From positions 2,220,501-2,284,500 of the forward strand of contig NZ_CP067087.1 in NCBI RefSeq assembly GCF_016745095.1: 64,000 bases of DNA. Direction: 5' to 3'. Both the position numbers and the translations under genes were made by a program. Position 1 is the stretch's first letter. Each line of letters begins with the position of its first letter. The DNA comes from Croceicoccus sp. YJ47. GTDB taxonomy: Bacteria; Pseudomonadota; Alphaproteobacteria; Sphingomonadales; Sphingomonadaceae. The notes under the pieces are model-generated. The model did not search any database. It saw only the letters and a list, made by a program, of their open reading frames with translations, and was not told where the DNA came from. Positions 7,749 through 16,392 of the stretch are shown in pieces.

Positions 7749-9950
7749 TCAGGCGAACGATGCGCTCGATGCCATGTCCATCTGCACATTGCCCTGTGCA
7801 AAGGCGTCGATCATCATTTGAAGGTCGACCTGATCGAGCGCGGTAATCTCGTCCAGCGCGCCCGCGGCGACCGGCAAAGTCCCCTTGTAGCCCGCGGTAC
7901 CGTCCGCTTCGCCGCCATTGCTGCCTTCGCCCTCGGCGAGCGACTGCCCGTGGAGGACGATTTCGCGCAGGTCGAGCATCGGGTCGTCGCCAAGATCCTG
8001 TTCCGGCAGCTGGAAGCTCTGCGTAAAGGAGAGGTTTCCGTTTTCATCCGCCATGGGGAACTCGCCATCGCTCATCAGGCTGAGCAGGACGGGGCCGTAG
8101 CTTCCGGCTGCTTCCATCAGTTCGATGAAGCCGTCGCCATCGTCGTCCACGTCCATCGTGGGCACCATGGATTCCATGACCGAGCCATCCTCGCCCGGCA
8201 TGAAGCCGTGGATATGCTGCGCATGGACCTGCCCTGCCTCAAGCCCGCTGGCCTGGATCGTGACGGTGATGGTCCCGGTATCCTCGTCGAAGCCGACGAG
8301 GCCGATACCCGACACGCCCGAACCGTTGAGCGGCGTATAGGGCGTGAAGAAAAACCGGTCGGCCTCCTCATACGCGTCCACGCCGGTCAGCGCCGATGCG
8401 ATCAGGCCGAATTCGCTCGCGAAATCGCCGTCCGCGCCGAATGCGTCGATGATCGCGACGATACCGTCCCCGCCATCGGCATCCACCGCGTCGAGCGCAC
8501 CCGCCGCCACGGGCAGCGTGGCTTTATAGCCCGCGGTGCCATCGGCCTCGCCGCCGTTCGAACCTTCGCCTGCCTCAAGCGTGAGCCCGTGCAGCACGAA
8601 TTCCCGCAAGGCCAGCATCGGGTTCTCGCCCAGATCCTGTTCCGGCAGGGTGTAGGTCTGCGTAAAGGACAGCGAGCCATCGGCGTTCGCCGTCGGGAAT
8701 TCGCCGTTCTCGGTCAGGCTGAGGAGGACCGGCCCGTAATCGCCGGCCGCTTCCATGAGCTCGATGAAACCGTCGCCATCTGCGTCGGAATCGAGCGTAG
8801 GCACCATGGATTCCATGACCGAGCCATCCTCGCCCGCCATGAAGCCATGGATATGCTGCGGATGGAGCTGATTCGCTTCCAGTCCCTCGGCCATGATCGT
8901 GACCGTCACCGTGCCGCTATCGGCGTCATAACCCGCGATCCCGACGCCCGACACGCCCGAACCGTTGAGCGCGGTAAACTCGGTCGCGAAGATATTCTCC
9001 GCATCGAGATACGCATCGTCGCCCGTAAGGTTGAACGCGACCTGATTGAGCAGCGTGTTATATTGCGCAACCGTCGGGCCTTCGTCGATGTCGTTGATGG
9101 TGATCGACACGTCCTGCGAATCGGTCGCGCCGTCGCTGTCGGTGGCGACGACGGTGATGTCGAAGCTGTCCATCATCTCGAAATCGGGCGACGCGACGAA
9201 ACGCACTTCGCCGGTATCGCCATCGATGGTGAAGGCATCGGCGTCGTCGCCTTCGAGCGTGAAGGTGATGTCGTCGTTTTCGGGATCGGTCGCGGTGGCG
9301 GTATAGACCACCGTGTCGGTCGGCGTGTTTTCATCGACGTCGATCGTTTCGGCGGAGGTGATCGTGGGCGCCTCGTTCACCGGCGGCGGCGGGATGTCGA
9401 CATCGTTGTCGTCGTCATCGACCAGGAAATAGATACCTGCACCCACCGCGGCGATCCCGGCGATGGCGAGCAGGGTGCCCGATCCGTCGCCCATCCCGGC
9501 AAGGGCGGAGGCACCTTCGCCATCCTCGCCCGGCGCGGCACGAACGGCTTCGGCATCGGCGGCGGCGATGGCGGCATCCACCTGAAAGCCCCAGTCCATG
9601 GATGCGCTCGCGGGCAGATCCTCGGCGGCGTCTTCGGCGCCTTCTTCGTCTTCGTCCTTTTCATCGTCGACGAAGGCGAGGACGGTCTGCACCGGGGGGG
9701 CGGGCGTTTCGGCCGCCTCCGGCTCGGGCTGCGCGACGAGGCCGGCGGCGGCGAGCGCCGCGGTTTCGGCCTGACGATCCGCGGTGGGCGGGGCGAAGCT
9801 GTAATACGGGTTCGCGACGGGCGCCGTTGCCGGTTCGGCGGCACGCATCTCGGGATTGGCGGACGGCGCGGCGCCCTGCTGCGGCGCGGGGCCGGTATCG
9901 GGCGCGGCGTTGCCCGCCATGGCGGCGTTCGTGGGCGTATCGGTGGACAT
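7749..9950 (-). CDS. Cadherin-like/CHRD-repeat surface protein with EF-hand-like loops
   Basis: 733 residues from ATG 9950, preceded by GGGAGA; ATG 10019 upstream is less likely. Residues 1-155 are Ala/Pro/Glu-rich and disordered. A hydrophobic segment GTLLAIAGIAAVGAGIYFLV lies near 158-178, followed by DDDDNDVD. Residues about 190-287 form a cadherin-like Ig domain (APTITSAETIDVDENTP; ATDSDGATDSQDVSITINDI). Two CHRD-type units of 213 residues follow, each with LNGSGVSG, the histidine block QHIHGF and a calcium-loop sequence (DSDADGDGFIELME, DVDDDGDGFIELME). Probably cell-surface or secreted, perhaps calcium-dependent; the ligand is unknown. It is acidic throughout and lacks a classic cleavable signal. 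Confidence 0.75.
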   Translation of the reverse strand: MSTDTPTNAAMAGNAAPDTGPAPQQGAAPSANPEMRAAEPATAPVANPYYSFAPPTADRQAETAALAAAGLVAQPEPEAAETPAPPVQTVLAFVDDEKDEDEEGAEDAAEDLPASASMDWGFQVDAAIAAADAEAVRAAPGEDGEGASALAGMGDGSGTLLAIAGIAAVGAGIYFLVDDDDNDVDIPPPPVNEAPTITSAETIDVDENTPTDTVVYTATATDPENDDITFTLEGDDADAFTIDGDTGEVRFVASPDFEMMDSFDITVVATDSDGATDSQDVSITINDIDEGPTVAQYNTLLNQVAFNLTGDDAYLDAENIFATEFTALNGSGVSGVGIAGYDADSGTVTVTIMAEGLEANQLHPQHIHGFMAGEDGSVMESMVPTLDSDADGDGFIELMEAAGDYGPVLLSLTENGEFPTANADGSLSFTQTYTLPEQDLGENPMLALREFVLHGLTLEAGEGSNGGEADGTAGYKATLPVAAGALDAVDADGGDGIVAIIDAFGADGDFASEFGLIASALTGVDAYEEADRFFFTPYTPLNGSGVSGIGLVGFDEDTGTITVTIQASGLEAGQVHAQHIHGFMPGEDGSVMESMVPTMDVDDDGDGFIELMEAAGSYGPVLLSLMSDGEFPMADENGNLSFTQSFQLPEQDLGDDPMLDLREIVLHGQSLAEGEGSNGGEADGTAGYKGTLPVAAGALDEITALDQVDLQMMIDAFAQGNVQMDMASSASFA
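8161..9000 (-). repeat. Intragenic tandem duplication, 639-bp period
   Basis: The string GGCACCATGGATTCCATGAC occurs at 8161 and again at 8800, a spacing of 639 bp (213 codons). Flanking codons stay similar, so each CHRD unit arose by in-frame duplication. Confidence 0.8.
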
Positions 9951-10459
9951 CCTTGATTCTCCCTTTCGTATGCGCGCGCTTGGAACATCGGCGTGCGCGA
10001 ACGGCTGTCGCGCATGCAAGCGCTTGCAAAATGGCTATGTTGCGGGGCGATCGCGATGGAGCGAACATGCCGTATGTGCCGGTTTTCAAATCGGTTTTAC
10101 CGCGGCACGTATCGATCCCGATTGTCCCGAGAAGCCGTAGGACCAACCGGGCGTCGCGGGAAAAGGTCCGAACTTATTCCGTTTTCGGACCGGTATACGA
10201 CGGGGCGAGCCAAACGCGGGGCAGACCGATGGAATTAAAAGGATCGTTCGTCATTCGGGGGCGTATGGCAATGCCGTGTCGCGCATATCGCGCGTCGGGA
10301 CATTGCATGTCGGAACGGTGGGCGCGCTCCCTCAGGCTCAGTTTTGACGCAAAATGCCCCTCTCCAAAACTTCAGTCGCCCGGCGCGCATGCGAATGCGA
10401 CCCTTCCTCCTTGCGCGAAGGCCGATGTCCGTTGCCTTTGCGCCAGCCGGGAGAGATCA
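9951..10459. other. Intergenic region between divergent genes
   Basis: About 500 bp with no supported gene. It should hold the promoters of the CHRD gene and the SnoaL-like gene. Nothing else was recognised. Confidence 0.4.
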
Positions 10460-10984
10460 GTGACCGAACTTGCGACCTTGCTTGCAAAGGATGCCATCCG
10501 CGACCTGGCGGCGCGATACATGCGGGGTCAGGACCGGCTCGACCGATCGCTTCAACTTTCGACATTCTGGCCGGATTCCACGACCGACTACGGCATCTTT
10601 ACAGGCAGCGGGCCTGAATTCGTCGACTTTGCGCAGGACCTGCTCAAGGCGCATCTCGCCAATCAGCATATCATCGGTCAGCATCTCATCGACTATGATC
10701 CGGACCGGCCCGATGTCGCGTTCGGGGAAGTGTATTATTACGCCTTCCATCGCATCGTGGAAGAAGGCGCGCCGTATGACATGCTGATCTGCGGCCGCTA
10801 TCTCGACCGGTACGAGCGGCGCGGCGATGAGTGGCGCTTTGCTCACCGGACTGAGCTTGTCGACTGGGCCCGCAAGGACGCGGCGAGCGATGGCTTTCTC
10901 GCGACGGATCTTTCCGCATGCGTGCTGGGCCGTCACGACATGCAGGACCGTTCCTATGACCGGGAATGGCTTGAAAACGCCTGA
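10460..10984 (+). CDS. SnoaL-like (NTF2 fold) protein
   Basis: 174 residues from GTG 10460, with GGGAGAGA eight or fewer bases upstream. It begins TELATLLAKDAIRDLAARYMRGQDRLD, the opening helix of SnoaL_4 proteins, in which the Tyr and Asp are typical pocket residues. Further marks are WPDSTTDYGIFTGSGPEFVD and the strand-rich second half, YYYAFHRIVEEGAPYDMLICGRYLDRYE. The final part, WRFAHRTELVDWARKD, is also characteristic. The fold hosts dehydratases, isomerases and ring-hydroxylating dioxygenase beta subunits; this single-domain form may be a small hydratase or binding protein. It is cytosolic and apparently monocistronic. Confidence 0.7.
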   Translation: MTELATLLAKDAIRDLAARYMRGQDRLDRSLQLSTFWPDSTTDYGIFTGSGPEFVDFAQDLLKAHLANQHIIGQHLIDYDPDRPDVAFGEVYYYAFHRIVEEGAPYDMLICGRYLDRYERRGDEWRFAHRTELVDWARKDAASDGFLATDLSACVLGRHDMQDRSYDREWLENA

Positions 10985-11394
10985 TCCGCCATGGGTGCGC
11001 CCGCGAAGCCGCGCATGACCGGGGGGCGTGTGCATCGCTGCCGCTTTCCGGGAAACAAGGGCGGGGCCGGGGCGTAGTGCGCGAATGTCTCCGCATCCGC
11101 GCAACATGATACGGGTCGCGGCGTATTACGGCGACCGCCATGGATGGATCGTGCGAAGGCCAAGGATTGGGCGGGGCAGGCAGGCGGGTGGCTCGGCAGC
11201 TTATCGTAAAGCTTGCAGAAGCGCTCGCGGGCGGGATCACGCGGGCGGGATCACCGGGGGTGTGCCGCCACGCGCAATTTCGCGATGGGGTTCAGCATGC
11301 CGGGGGCCGGACCCGTGTGGACTTCGCCCGCATGCTGCGCCATGGGCGGGGCCGTTCCGCCCGTTTCGCGGCGGAAGAGCGAGCGAGGCCTTTC
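10985..11394. other. Intergenic region, no gene seen
   Basis: About 410 bp of GC-rich sequence between the SnoaL-like and esterase genes. Several open frames run through it, one of them in frame with the esterase, but the protein similarity starts only at 11395. No clear promoter or terminator. Confidence 0.4.
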
Positions 11395-12048
11395 ATGTCG
11401 AAGATCGTCAATGGGAAAAGCTGTCAGCCCCTGTCGGGGGCGGCGCCGCGCCGGATCGTGCTTTTGCTGCACGGCTACGGCTCGAACGGGGCGGATCTCA
11501 TCTCCATTGCGCCCATGTGGCAGCAGGCTCTGCCCGATGCGCTTTTCCTGGCACCCGATGCGCCCAACCCCTGCGACATGGGCATGGGGTATCAATGGTG
11601 GCCGCTCGCCGATCTGTCGCCCGATGCGCTGGCGCGCGGGGCGCAGAATGCGGCGGGCGCCGTCGATGACTTCATCACGCGAAAGCTCGCGCAATATGAT
11701 CTGACCGAGGCCGATCTCGCCATCGTCGGGTTCAGCCAGGGCACGATGCTCGCGCTGCATATCGGGCCGCGCCGGTCGCGGCAGGTCGCCTCTATCGTGG
11801 GGTATTCGGGCATGCTGACCGGCGCGGCGCAGCTTCGCGACGAGGCGGTCACGAAACCGCCGGTGCTGCTCGTGCATGGCGATGCGGACCCGGTGGTCCC
11901 CTTTGCCGCGATGGCGGATGCGGAAACCGCGCTGGCGGCGTGCGGCTTCGATGTCGCCAGCCACGCGGCGCCCGGCATCGGCCATTCGGTCGATCCCGAA
12001 GGGTTGCGGCTGGGCGCCGAATTCATCGCGCGGCATTTCGCGGAATGA
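11395..12048 (+). CDS. Alpha/beta hydrolase, phospholipase/carboxylesterase family
   Basis: 217 residues from ATG 11395, where recognisable homology starts. The fold's oxyanion block is IVLLLHGYGSNG (21-32), the nucleophile elbow is GFSQG with Ser114, the acid lies in VHGDADPVVP (Asp about 167) and the histidine in GIGHSVD (about 198). The WWPL and FLAPDAPNPCDMG segments are typical of the YpfH/EstB-like carboxylesterase group. No signal peptide, so cytosolic. Likely hydrolyses short-chain or lyso-phospholipid esters; the substrate is not known. It ends shortly before the cobalamin riboswitch. Confidence 0.85.
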   Translation: MSKIVNGKSCQPLSGAAPRRIVLLLHGYGSNGADLISIAPMWQQALPDALFLAPDAPNPCDMGMGYQWWPLADLSPDALARGAQNAAGAVDDFITRKLAQYDLTEADLAIVGFSQGTMLALHIGPRRSRQVASIVGYSGMLTGAAQLRDEAVTKPPVLLVHGDADPVVPFAAMADAETALAACGFDVASHAAPGIGHSVDPEGLRLGAEFIARHFAE

Positions 12049-12135
12049 AGGCCGGATGGGCGGTGACCGCCGCCCGATGCGGGCCGGGCATTTCCCGCTT
12101 GCGCAACGACGGGCCGCGCCATATCCCGGCGGATG

Positions 12136-12303
12136 CGACAGGTTCCCCGTGCGGGGATTGAAAGGGAAGTCGGGTGAAAGCCCCGCGCTGCCCCTGCAAC
12201 TGTAAGCGGAGAGCCATCGGGCCAGGCGCCATTGGGACGTTGTTTCATGTCCCGAGAAGGCGGCACGCATGGCATCGACCCGCAAGCCAGGAGACCTGCC
12301 GGT
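12136..12303 (+). promoter_or_regulatory. Cobalamin (B12) riboswitch
   Basis: The conserved elements occur in order: AAAGGGAAGTCGGGTGAAA near 12160, CTGCCCCTGCAACTGTAAGC (the B12 box region with the CAACTGTAAGCGG core), GCCATTGGG, the CCGAGAAGGCGG segment, and the closing GCAAGCCAGGAGACCTGCC at about 12283-12300. It precedes the cob operon, so coenzyme B12 binding should lower cob expression. The expression platform lies between 12301 and 12518. Confidence 0.92.
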
Positions 12304-12483
12304 CGCGGTCGTTCTTCGTCCGGGCAGGGTGCCCCGGCCGAACGGGGCTCGCCTCGCGCAGCGACGGATGAAACCTGCCTCGTGCGTCGATGCCGCCCGG
12401 GGGCGCCGGGCCGTGCGAGGTGTCACGGCCGTGCTCTCCCACGGTACGCTCACGCGGGGCGAACGCCGTGCGAGGACAAGACA

Positions 12484-12522
12484 ATGACCGTTTCCGACAG
12501 CAGGATGGGCGCCGTATCATGA
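12484..12522 (+). CDS. Possible 12-residue leader peptide overlapping cobT
   Basis: ATG 12484 is preceded at eight bases by GAGGA and encodes MTVSDSRMGAVS before TGA at 12520-12522. The stop overlaps the cobT start as ATGA. The leader has a better-spaced ribosome site than cobT itself (AGGA thirteen bases upstream), which suggests translational coupling. It could also be chance. Confidence 0.3.
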   Translation: MTVSDSRMGAVS

Positions 12523-13535
12523 ACGGCTTTGCGACGCGGGACGCGTTTCACGCCGCACTCGCCGCCATGCCCCGCCCGGATGCGGCGGCCATCGCGGCGG
12601 CACGGGCGCGGCAGGCGCAGCTCACCAAGCCAGCCGGATCGCTCGGCAGGCTGGAGGAGATTGCGGTCTTCATCGCCGGGTGGCAGGGGCAGGCCCGGCC
12701 CCGGCTCGACCGGGTGCAGGCGGTGGTGTTCGCCGGCAATCACGGCGTCGCCGCACGCGGGGTCAGCGCATTCCCCCCCGAAGTCACCACGCAGATGGTC
12801 GCCAATTTCAACGCCGGCGGCGCGGCGATCAACGCGCTCACGCAGGCATGCGGGGCGGAACTCTCGGTCGTGGACCTGACTGCGGAGGGGCCGACCGCAG
12901 ACATCTGCGACGCCCCCGCGATGAACGAGGCGGAGTGCCTTGCCGCGCTGTCCGCCGGTGCGATGGCGGTCGATCCTGCGGCACAGCTGCTATTCGTGGG
13001 CGAGATGGGCATCGGCAACACCACGCCTGCGGCGGCGATCTGCGCTTGCGGATTTGGCGAAGGGGCGGCGGAATGGGTCGGGCGCGGGACCGGCGTGGAC
13101 GATGCGGCGCTGGCGCATAAACGTGCCGCGGTGGACCGGGCGCTCGCCCTCCACCGCGCGCATTGCACCGATGGTTTCGAAACGCTGCGCCGGCTCGGCG
13201 GGCGGGAGATCGCCGCGATGGCGGGCGCGGTGCTGCGCGCGCGGCAGCTGCGTATCCCCGTGCTCGTCGACGGGTTCATCGCGGCGGCGGCGGTGCTGCC
13301 GCTTGCGCTTTCGCATCCCGACATGCTGGACCATTGCCTCGCCGCGCATCGTTCGGCGGAGGCGGCGCATGGCCGCCTGCTCGCGGCGCTGGGGCTGGAT
13401 CCGCTGCTCGATCTCGGCATGCGGCTGGGCGAGGGGACGGGCGCTGCGCTCGCGGTCCCGATCGTGCGCGCGGCGGTGACGGCGCATGATTCCATGGCAA
13501 CCTTCGAGGAAGCCGCGGTCACGGATCGCGCATGA
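12519..13535 (+). CDS. cobT: Nicotinate-nucleotide-dimethylbenzimidazole phosphoribosyltransferase
   Basis: 338 residues, the usual CobT length. It transfers phosphoribose from nicotinate mononucleotide to dimethylbenzimidazole, giving alpha-ribazole phosphate for the lower ligand of cobalamin. Family marks are QLTKPAGSLGRLEEIA near the N-terminus, VFAGNHGVAARGVSAFPPEVT, GGAAINALTQACGAEL, LFVGEMGIGNTTPAAAI and the C-terminal LGMRLGEGTGAALAVPIV with the catalytic Glu in GEGTG. The start ATG 12519 directly overlaps the short leader frame. It is the first gene of the riboswitch-controlled operon and overlaps cobC by four bases. Confidence 0.95.
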   Translation: MNGFATRDAFHAALAAMPRPDAAAIAAARARQAQLTKPAGSLGRLEEIAVFIAGWQGQARPRLDRVQAVVFAGNHGVAARGVSAFPPEVTTQMVANFNAGGAAINALTQACGAELSVVDLTAEGPTADICDAPAMNEAECLAALSAGAMAVDPAAQLLFVGEMGIGNTTPAAAICACGFGEGAAEWVGRGTGVDDAALAHKRAAVDRALALHRAHCTDGFETLRRLGGREIAAMAGAVLRARQLRIPVLVDGFIAAAAVLPLALSHPDMLDHCLAAHRSAEAAHGRLLAALGLDPLLDLGMRLGEGTGAALAVPIVRAAVTAHDSMATFEEAAVTDRA

Positions 13536-14098
13536 CCGGGCAACGGCTCTATCTCATCCGCCATGGCCGGACTGCGGGGGCGGGCACGCTGATCGGCCAT
13601 GCGGATCCGGCGCCGCTGGAATCGGGCACGGCGGCCTGTCTCGAACAGAGCGTCGGCCTGTTCCTGCATGCGGTCATCTCCTCCGATCTCATGCGGGCGT
13701 GCCTCGCGGCGGAACGGATCGCGGCATGGCACGGCGTTGCGGTGCGGAGCGACCCGGACTGGCGCGAACTGCATTTCGGCGAATGGGAGGGGCAATCGCC
13801 AGCCGATCTCGACGATGCGGCGCTGTCGCGGTTCTGGGCCGATCCCGATGCCGATCCGCCGCCCGGCGGCGAACGCTGGTCCGCGCTGTGCGACCGGGTG
13901 GCACGGGCGCTGCGCCGGGTCGGGCCGGACACGCTGATCGTGGCGCATGCGGGGTCGATCCGGGCGGCGCTGTGCCGCCTTTGCGGGTTCGGTTACGCGC
14001 AATCCTGGGCGATCGACCTGCCCTATGGCGTGCTCGTCACGTTGGAGGTCCACCGGTTCGAGCCGGGCGGCGCCCGCATATTGGCGTTGCAGCCGTGA
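13532..14098 (+). CDS. cobC: Histidine phosphatase family alpha-ribazole phosphatase
   Basis: 188 residues. The phosphatase signature LYLIRHGRT carries the catalytic His11 between Arg10 and Gly12; the second catalytic histidine is in LIVAHAGSIRA, and the acid/base Glu region is WRELHFGEWEG. It removes the phosphate from alpha-ribazole phosphate or from adenosylcobalamin phosphate. The name rests on the cob-operon context, because the sequence alone only says histidine phosphatase. It overlaps cobT by ATGA and cobS by GTGA, so the operon is tightly coupled. Confidence 0.88.
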   Translation: MTGQRLYLIRHGRTAGAGTLIGHADPAPLESGTAACLEQSVGLFLHAVISSDLMRACLAAERIAAWHGVAVRSDPDWRELHFGEWEGQSPADLDDAALSRFWADPDADPPPGGERWSALCDRVARALRRVGPDTLIVAHAGSIRAALCRLCGFGYAQSWAIDLPYGVLVTLEVHRFEPGGARILALQP

Positions 14099-14805
14099 GA
14101 TCCGCGATCATCGCGATACAATTCATGACCCGCATACCCATGCCCCGCGTACGGATGGAGTCGGGTGATTTCGCCGCGTCGATGCGCTGGTTCCCGCTTG
14201 TCGGATTGATCGTCGGGGCGATGGTGTGGGGCGCGGCGGCGGCAGGGGCCATGGTGGACCCGATGCTGGGCGGGTTGCTTGCGCTGGTGATGTGGGTAGC
14301 GGTCACGGGCGCGCTGCATCTCGACGGGCTGGGCGACATCGCCGATGCGGCGGGTGGCGCGCATCGCGATCCGGCCCGCCTCGACGCCGTTCTTGCGGAC
14401 CCGCATGCCGGGACTTTTGCGGTGACAGTCATCGCGCTTCAGCTGCTGGCCAAATTCGTGCTGCTCGTCCTGCTCCTGGAACGGGGGGCGGGCTGGCCGC
14501 TGCTCGCCGTGGCGGCGCTTGCGCGGCTGGGCACGTTGATGTGGAACCGGTTCCTCCCGCAGCGGGGGACGGGGCTGGGGAGCCAGTTCGCCGCGGTTCG
14601 TCACGGGCCTGCGATGGTGGTGTGGAGCGTCGGGGGAATTGCCGCTGCGTGGTTCGCGCCGCCGCTGCTCGTCGCGCCGGTGGTATGGGCGCTGTGGGGT
14701 GTGTGGCTGAAACGGCGGATTGGCGGGATTTCCGGTGACGGCCATGGCGCGGGTATCGAGCTGTGCGAGACGGCTATGTTGCTCGCGCTCGTGGTCGCGG
14801 GATGA
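14095..14805 (+). CDS. cobS: Adenosylcobinamide-GDP ribazoletransferase (cobalamin synthase)
   Basis: 236 residues from GTG 14095, which overlaps the cobC stop. It joins adenosylcobinamide-GDP to alpha-ribazole, the last main step of the nucleotide loop. The opening AIQFMTRIPMP is typical, as are LHLDGLGDIADA (metal-binding aspartates), HAGTFAVTVIALQLLAKF and WNRFLPQRGTGLGSQF. Multiple hydrophobic helices make it an integral inner-membrane protein. The product ends in the overlap with cobD (ATGA at 14802). Confidence 0.93.
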   Translation: MRSAIIAIQFMTRIPMPRVRMESGDFAASMRWFPLVGLIVGAMVWGAAAAGAMVDPMLGGLLALVMWVAVTGALHLDGLGDIADAAGGAHRDPARLDAVLADPHAGTFAVTVIALQLLAKFVLLVLLLERGAGWPLLAVAALARLGTLMWNRFLPQRGTGLGSQFAAVRHGPAMVVWSVGGIAAAWFAPPLLVAPVVWALWGVWLKRRIGGISGDGHGAGIELCETAMLLALVVAG

Positions 14806-15758
14806 GCGACGCCTTCGCCTGGCACGGCGGGCGTCTAGACGCGGCGCGCGCGCATTACGGCGACAGGCGCGAGGGGTGGGTCGATCTGTCGACCGGGCTC
14901 AACCCCGTGCCGTGGCCGGTCGCGCGCGCGCCGGGCTGGAACTGGGCGGCGTTGCCGTCGGTGGCGGCGCTGGCCGGGCTGGAGCAGGTGGCGGCGCGCT
15001 TTTTCGGGCTCGACCCGGCTCATCTCTGCGCCGTTCCGGGCAGCGAGATCGCCCTGCGGTTGCTCTCCGGAATCGTGCCGGGGCCGGGGCGCCATATCGC
15101 GCCCGCCTATCGCAGCCACGGCGCCGTGTTCCCGGCGAGCGACGGCGGCGGCACGTTGCTGCTCGCCAATCCGAACAATCCCGACGGGCACTGCCGGTCC
15201 CGGGCGGAGATGGACGCGCTGCTCCACCGGCAGGCGCAGCAGGGCGAATGGCTGATCGTCGACGAAGCCTTTGCCGACGCGCGGCCGGAGCATAGCATGG
15301 CCGCCGCGGTGGCGGACGGGCGCCGGCTGATCGTGTTGCGGTCCTTTGGCAAGTTTTTCGGGCTGGGCGGGGTGCGGCTCGGCTTCGTGCTCGGGCCTGT
15401 GGCGGTGATCGCGGCCTATCGGCGGCGGCTGGGCGACTGGCCCGTTCATGCGGCTGCGCTTGCCATCGGGGCGGCGGCCTATGTCGATGACGAATGGATC
15501 GCATCGGCGCGGGCGGATATTGACGCGCGGGCGGATCGTCTTGCGCGCCTGCTCCGTGGCCACGGGTTTGCGTCGGTCGGGGATTGTCCGCTCTTTACAT
15601 TGATCGAGACGGATGCGGCGCCGGAGCTTTTCGAGCGTCTTGCCCGCCATGGCGTGCTGACGCGGCGGTTCGATTATGCGCCGCGCTGGCTCCGCCTCGG
15701 CCTGCCGGGCGGGGCGGAGCAATGGGACAGGCTCGACAAGGCGCTGCGCGATGGATGA
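14802..15758 (+). CDS. cobD: PLP-dependent threonine-phosphate decarboxylase
   Basis: 318 residues, an aminotransferase fold I enzyme that decarboxylates L-threonine-O-3-phosphate to aminopropanol phosphate, used in the aminopropanol linker. The PLP lysine lies in VLRSFGKFFGLGGVRLGF. The cofactor-contacting LLANPNNPDG and the DEAF of LIVDEAFAD are present, and the N-terminus HGGRLDAARAHYG is the CobD-type opening. The gene is called cobC in some alphaproteobacteria. It overlaps cobS by four bases. No cbiB, which normally uses its product, is in the window. Confidence 0.92.
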   Translation: MSDAFAWHGGRLDAARAHYGDRREGWVDLSTGLNPVPWPVARAPGWNWAALPSVAALAGLEQVAARFFGLDPAHLCAVPGSEIALRLLSGIVPGPGRHIAPAYRSHGAVFPASDGGGTLLLANPNNPDGHCRSRAEMDALLHRQAQQGEWLIVDEAFADARPEHSMAAAVADGRRLIVLRSFGKFFGLGGVRLGFVLGPVAVIAAYRRRLGDWPVHAAALAIGAAAYVDDEWIASARADIDARADRLARLLRGHGFASVGDCPLFTLIETDAAPELFERLARHGVLTRRFDYAPRWLRLGLPGGAEQWDRLDKALRDG

Positions 15759-15794
15759 GGGAAGGGCGTCGATGAATTTTTGCGGAAACCTGCG

Positions 15795-16301
15795 ATGAGC
15801 GCGCTGCTGGTGCTCGGCGGGGCGCGTTCGGGCAAGAGCCGCCATGCGCAGCTTTGGACCGAGGGCACGCCGGGGCGCCTCGCCTATATCGCGACGGCGC
15901 AGGCGTTCGACGCCGAAATGACCGACCGCATCGCCCGGCATCGCGAGGATCGCGGCGAACGCTGGCATACTGTGGAGGCGCCGTTCGACCTGTCGGGCGC
16001 CATCGGGCAGGCGGCGGTGCACCATGATGCGATCCTCGTCGATTGCCTGACATTGTGGCTGTCGAACTGCATGCTGGCGGAGCGGGATATCGACGCGGGC
16101 ACTCGCGCGCTCGAACAGGCGATTGCCGCATGCGACGTTCCCATTGCGCTGGTCGCGAACGAGGTCGGGCTTTCGATCGTGCCGGACAATGCGCTCGCCC
16201 GCCGGTTTCGCGACGAGGCCGGCCGCCTGAATCAGCGTATTGCCGCCATCGCGGACCATGTGGTTTTCGTCGCGGCGGGATTGCCTCTCCCCCTGAAATA
16301 G
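15795..16301 (+). CDS. cobU: Bifunctional adenosylcobinamide kinase/adenosylcobinamide-phosphate guanylyltransferase
   Basis: 168 residues from ATG 15795. A TTG at 15780 is in frame, but the family starts with MSALLVLGGARSGKS, where the P-loop is residues 8-15. It phosphorylates adenosylcobinamide and then attaches GMP, feeding CobS. The GMP-accepting histidine segment is DRIARHREDRGERW; LVDCLTLWLSN and LVANEVGLSIVPDN are also typical. It is the last gene of the cob operon. There is a 36-bp gap after cobD, longer than the other junctions. Confidence 0.93.
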   Translation: MSALLVLGGARSGKSRHAQLWTEGTPGRLAYIATAQAFDAEMTDRIARHREDRGERWHTVEAPFDLSGAIGQAAVHHDAILVDCLTLWLSNCMLAERDIDAGTRALEQAIAACDVPIALVANEVGLSIVPDNALARRFRDEAGRLNQRIAAIADHVVFVAAGLPLPLK

Positions 16302-16392
16302 ACATGCGCCGGGCGGCGGCTGCGCCCCTGCGGGAAATGCCCAGGGGCATGGCGATCAAGCCTTAACCAATCGGCCCTATCATGCAGGCGAG

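Noticed and set aside
7749-9000. Repeats in the CHRD gene as a possible CRISPR or satellite
   Set aside because: Two copies of 639 bp, in frame with the protein; no short spaced repeats.
7740-9956. Very long plus-strand frame opposite the CHRD gene
   Set aside because: It mirrors the acidic, GC-rich CHRD gene and is full of Arg, His and Gly with no motif; the minus-strand protein has clear domains.
12740-14053. 437-codon minus-strand frame over cobT and cobC
   Set aside because: Antisense to recognised enzymes, low-complexity composition.
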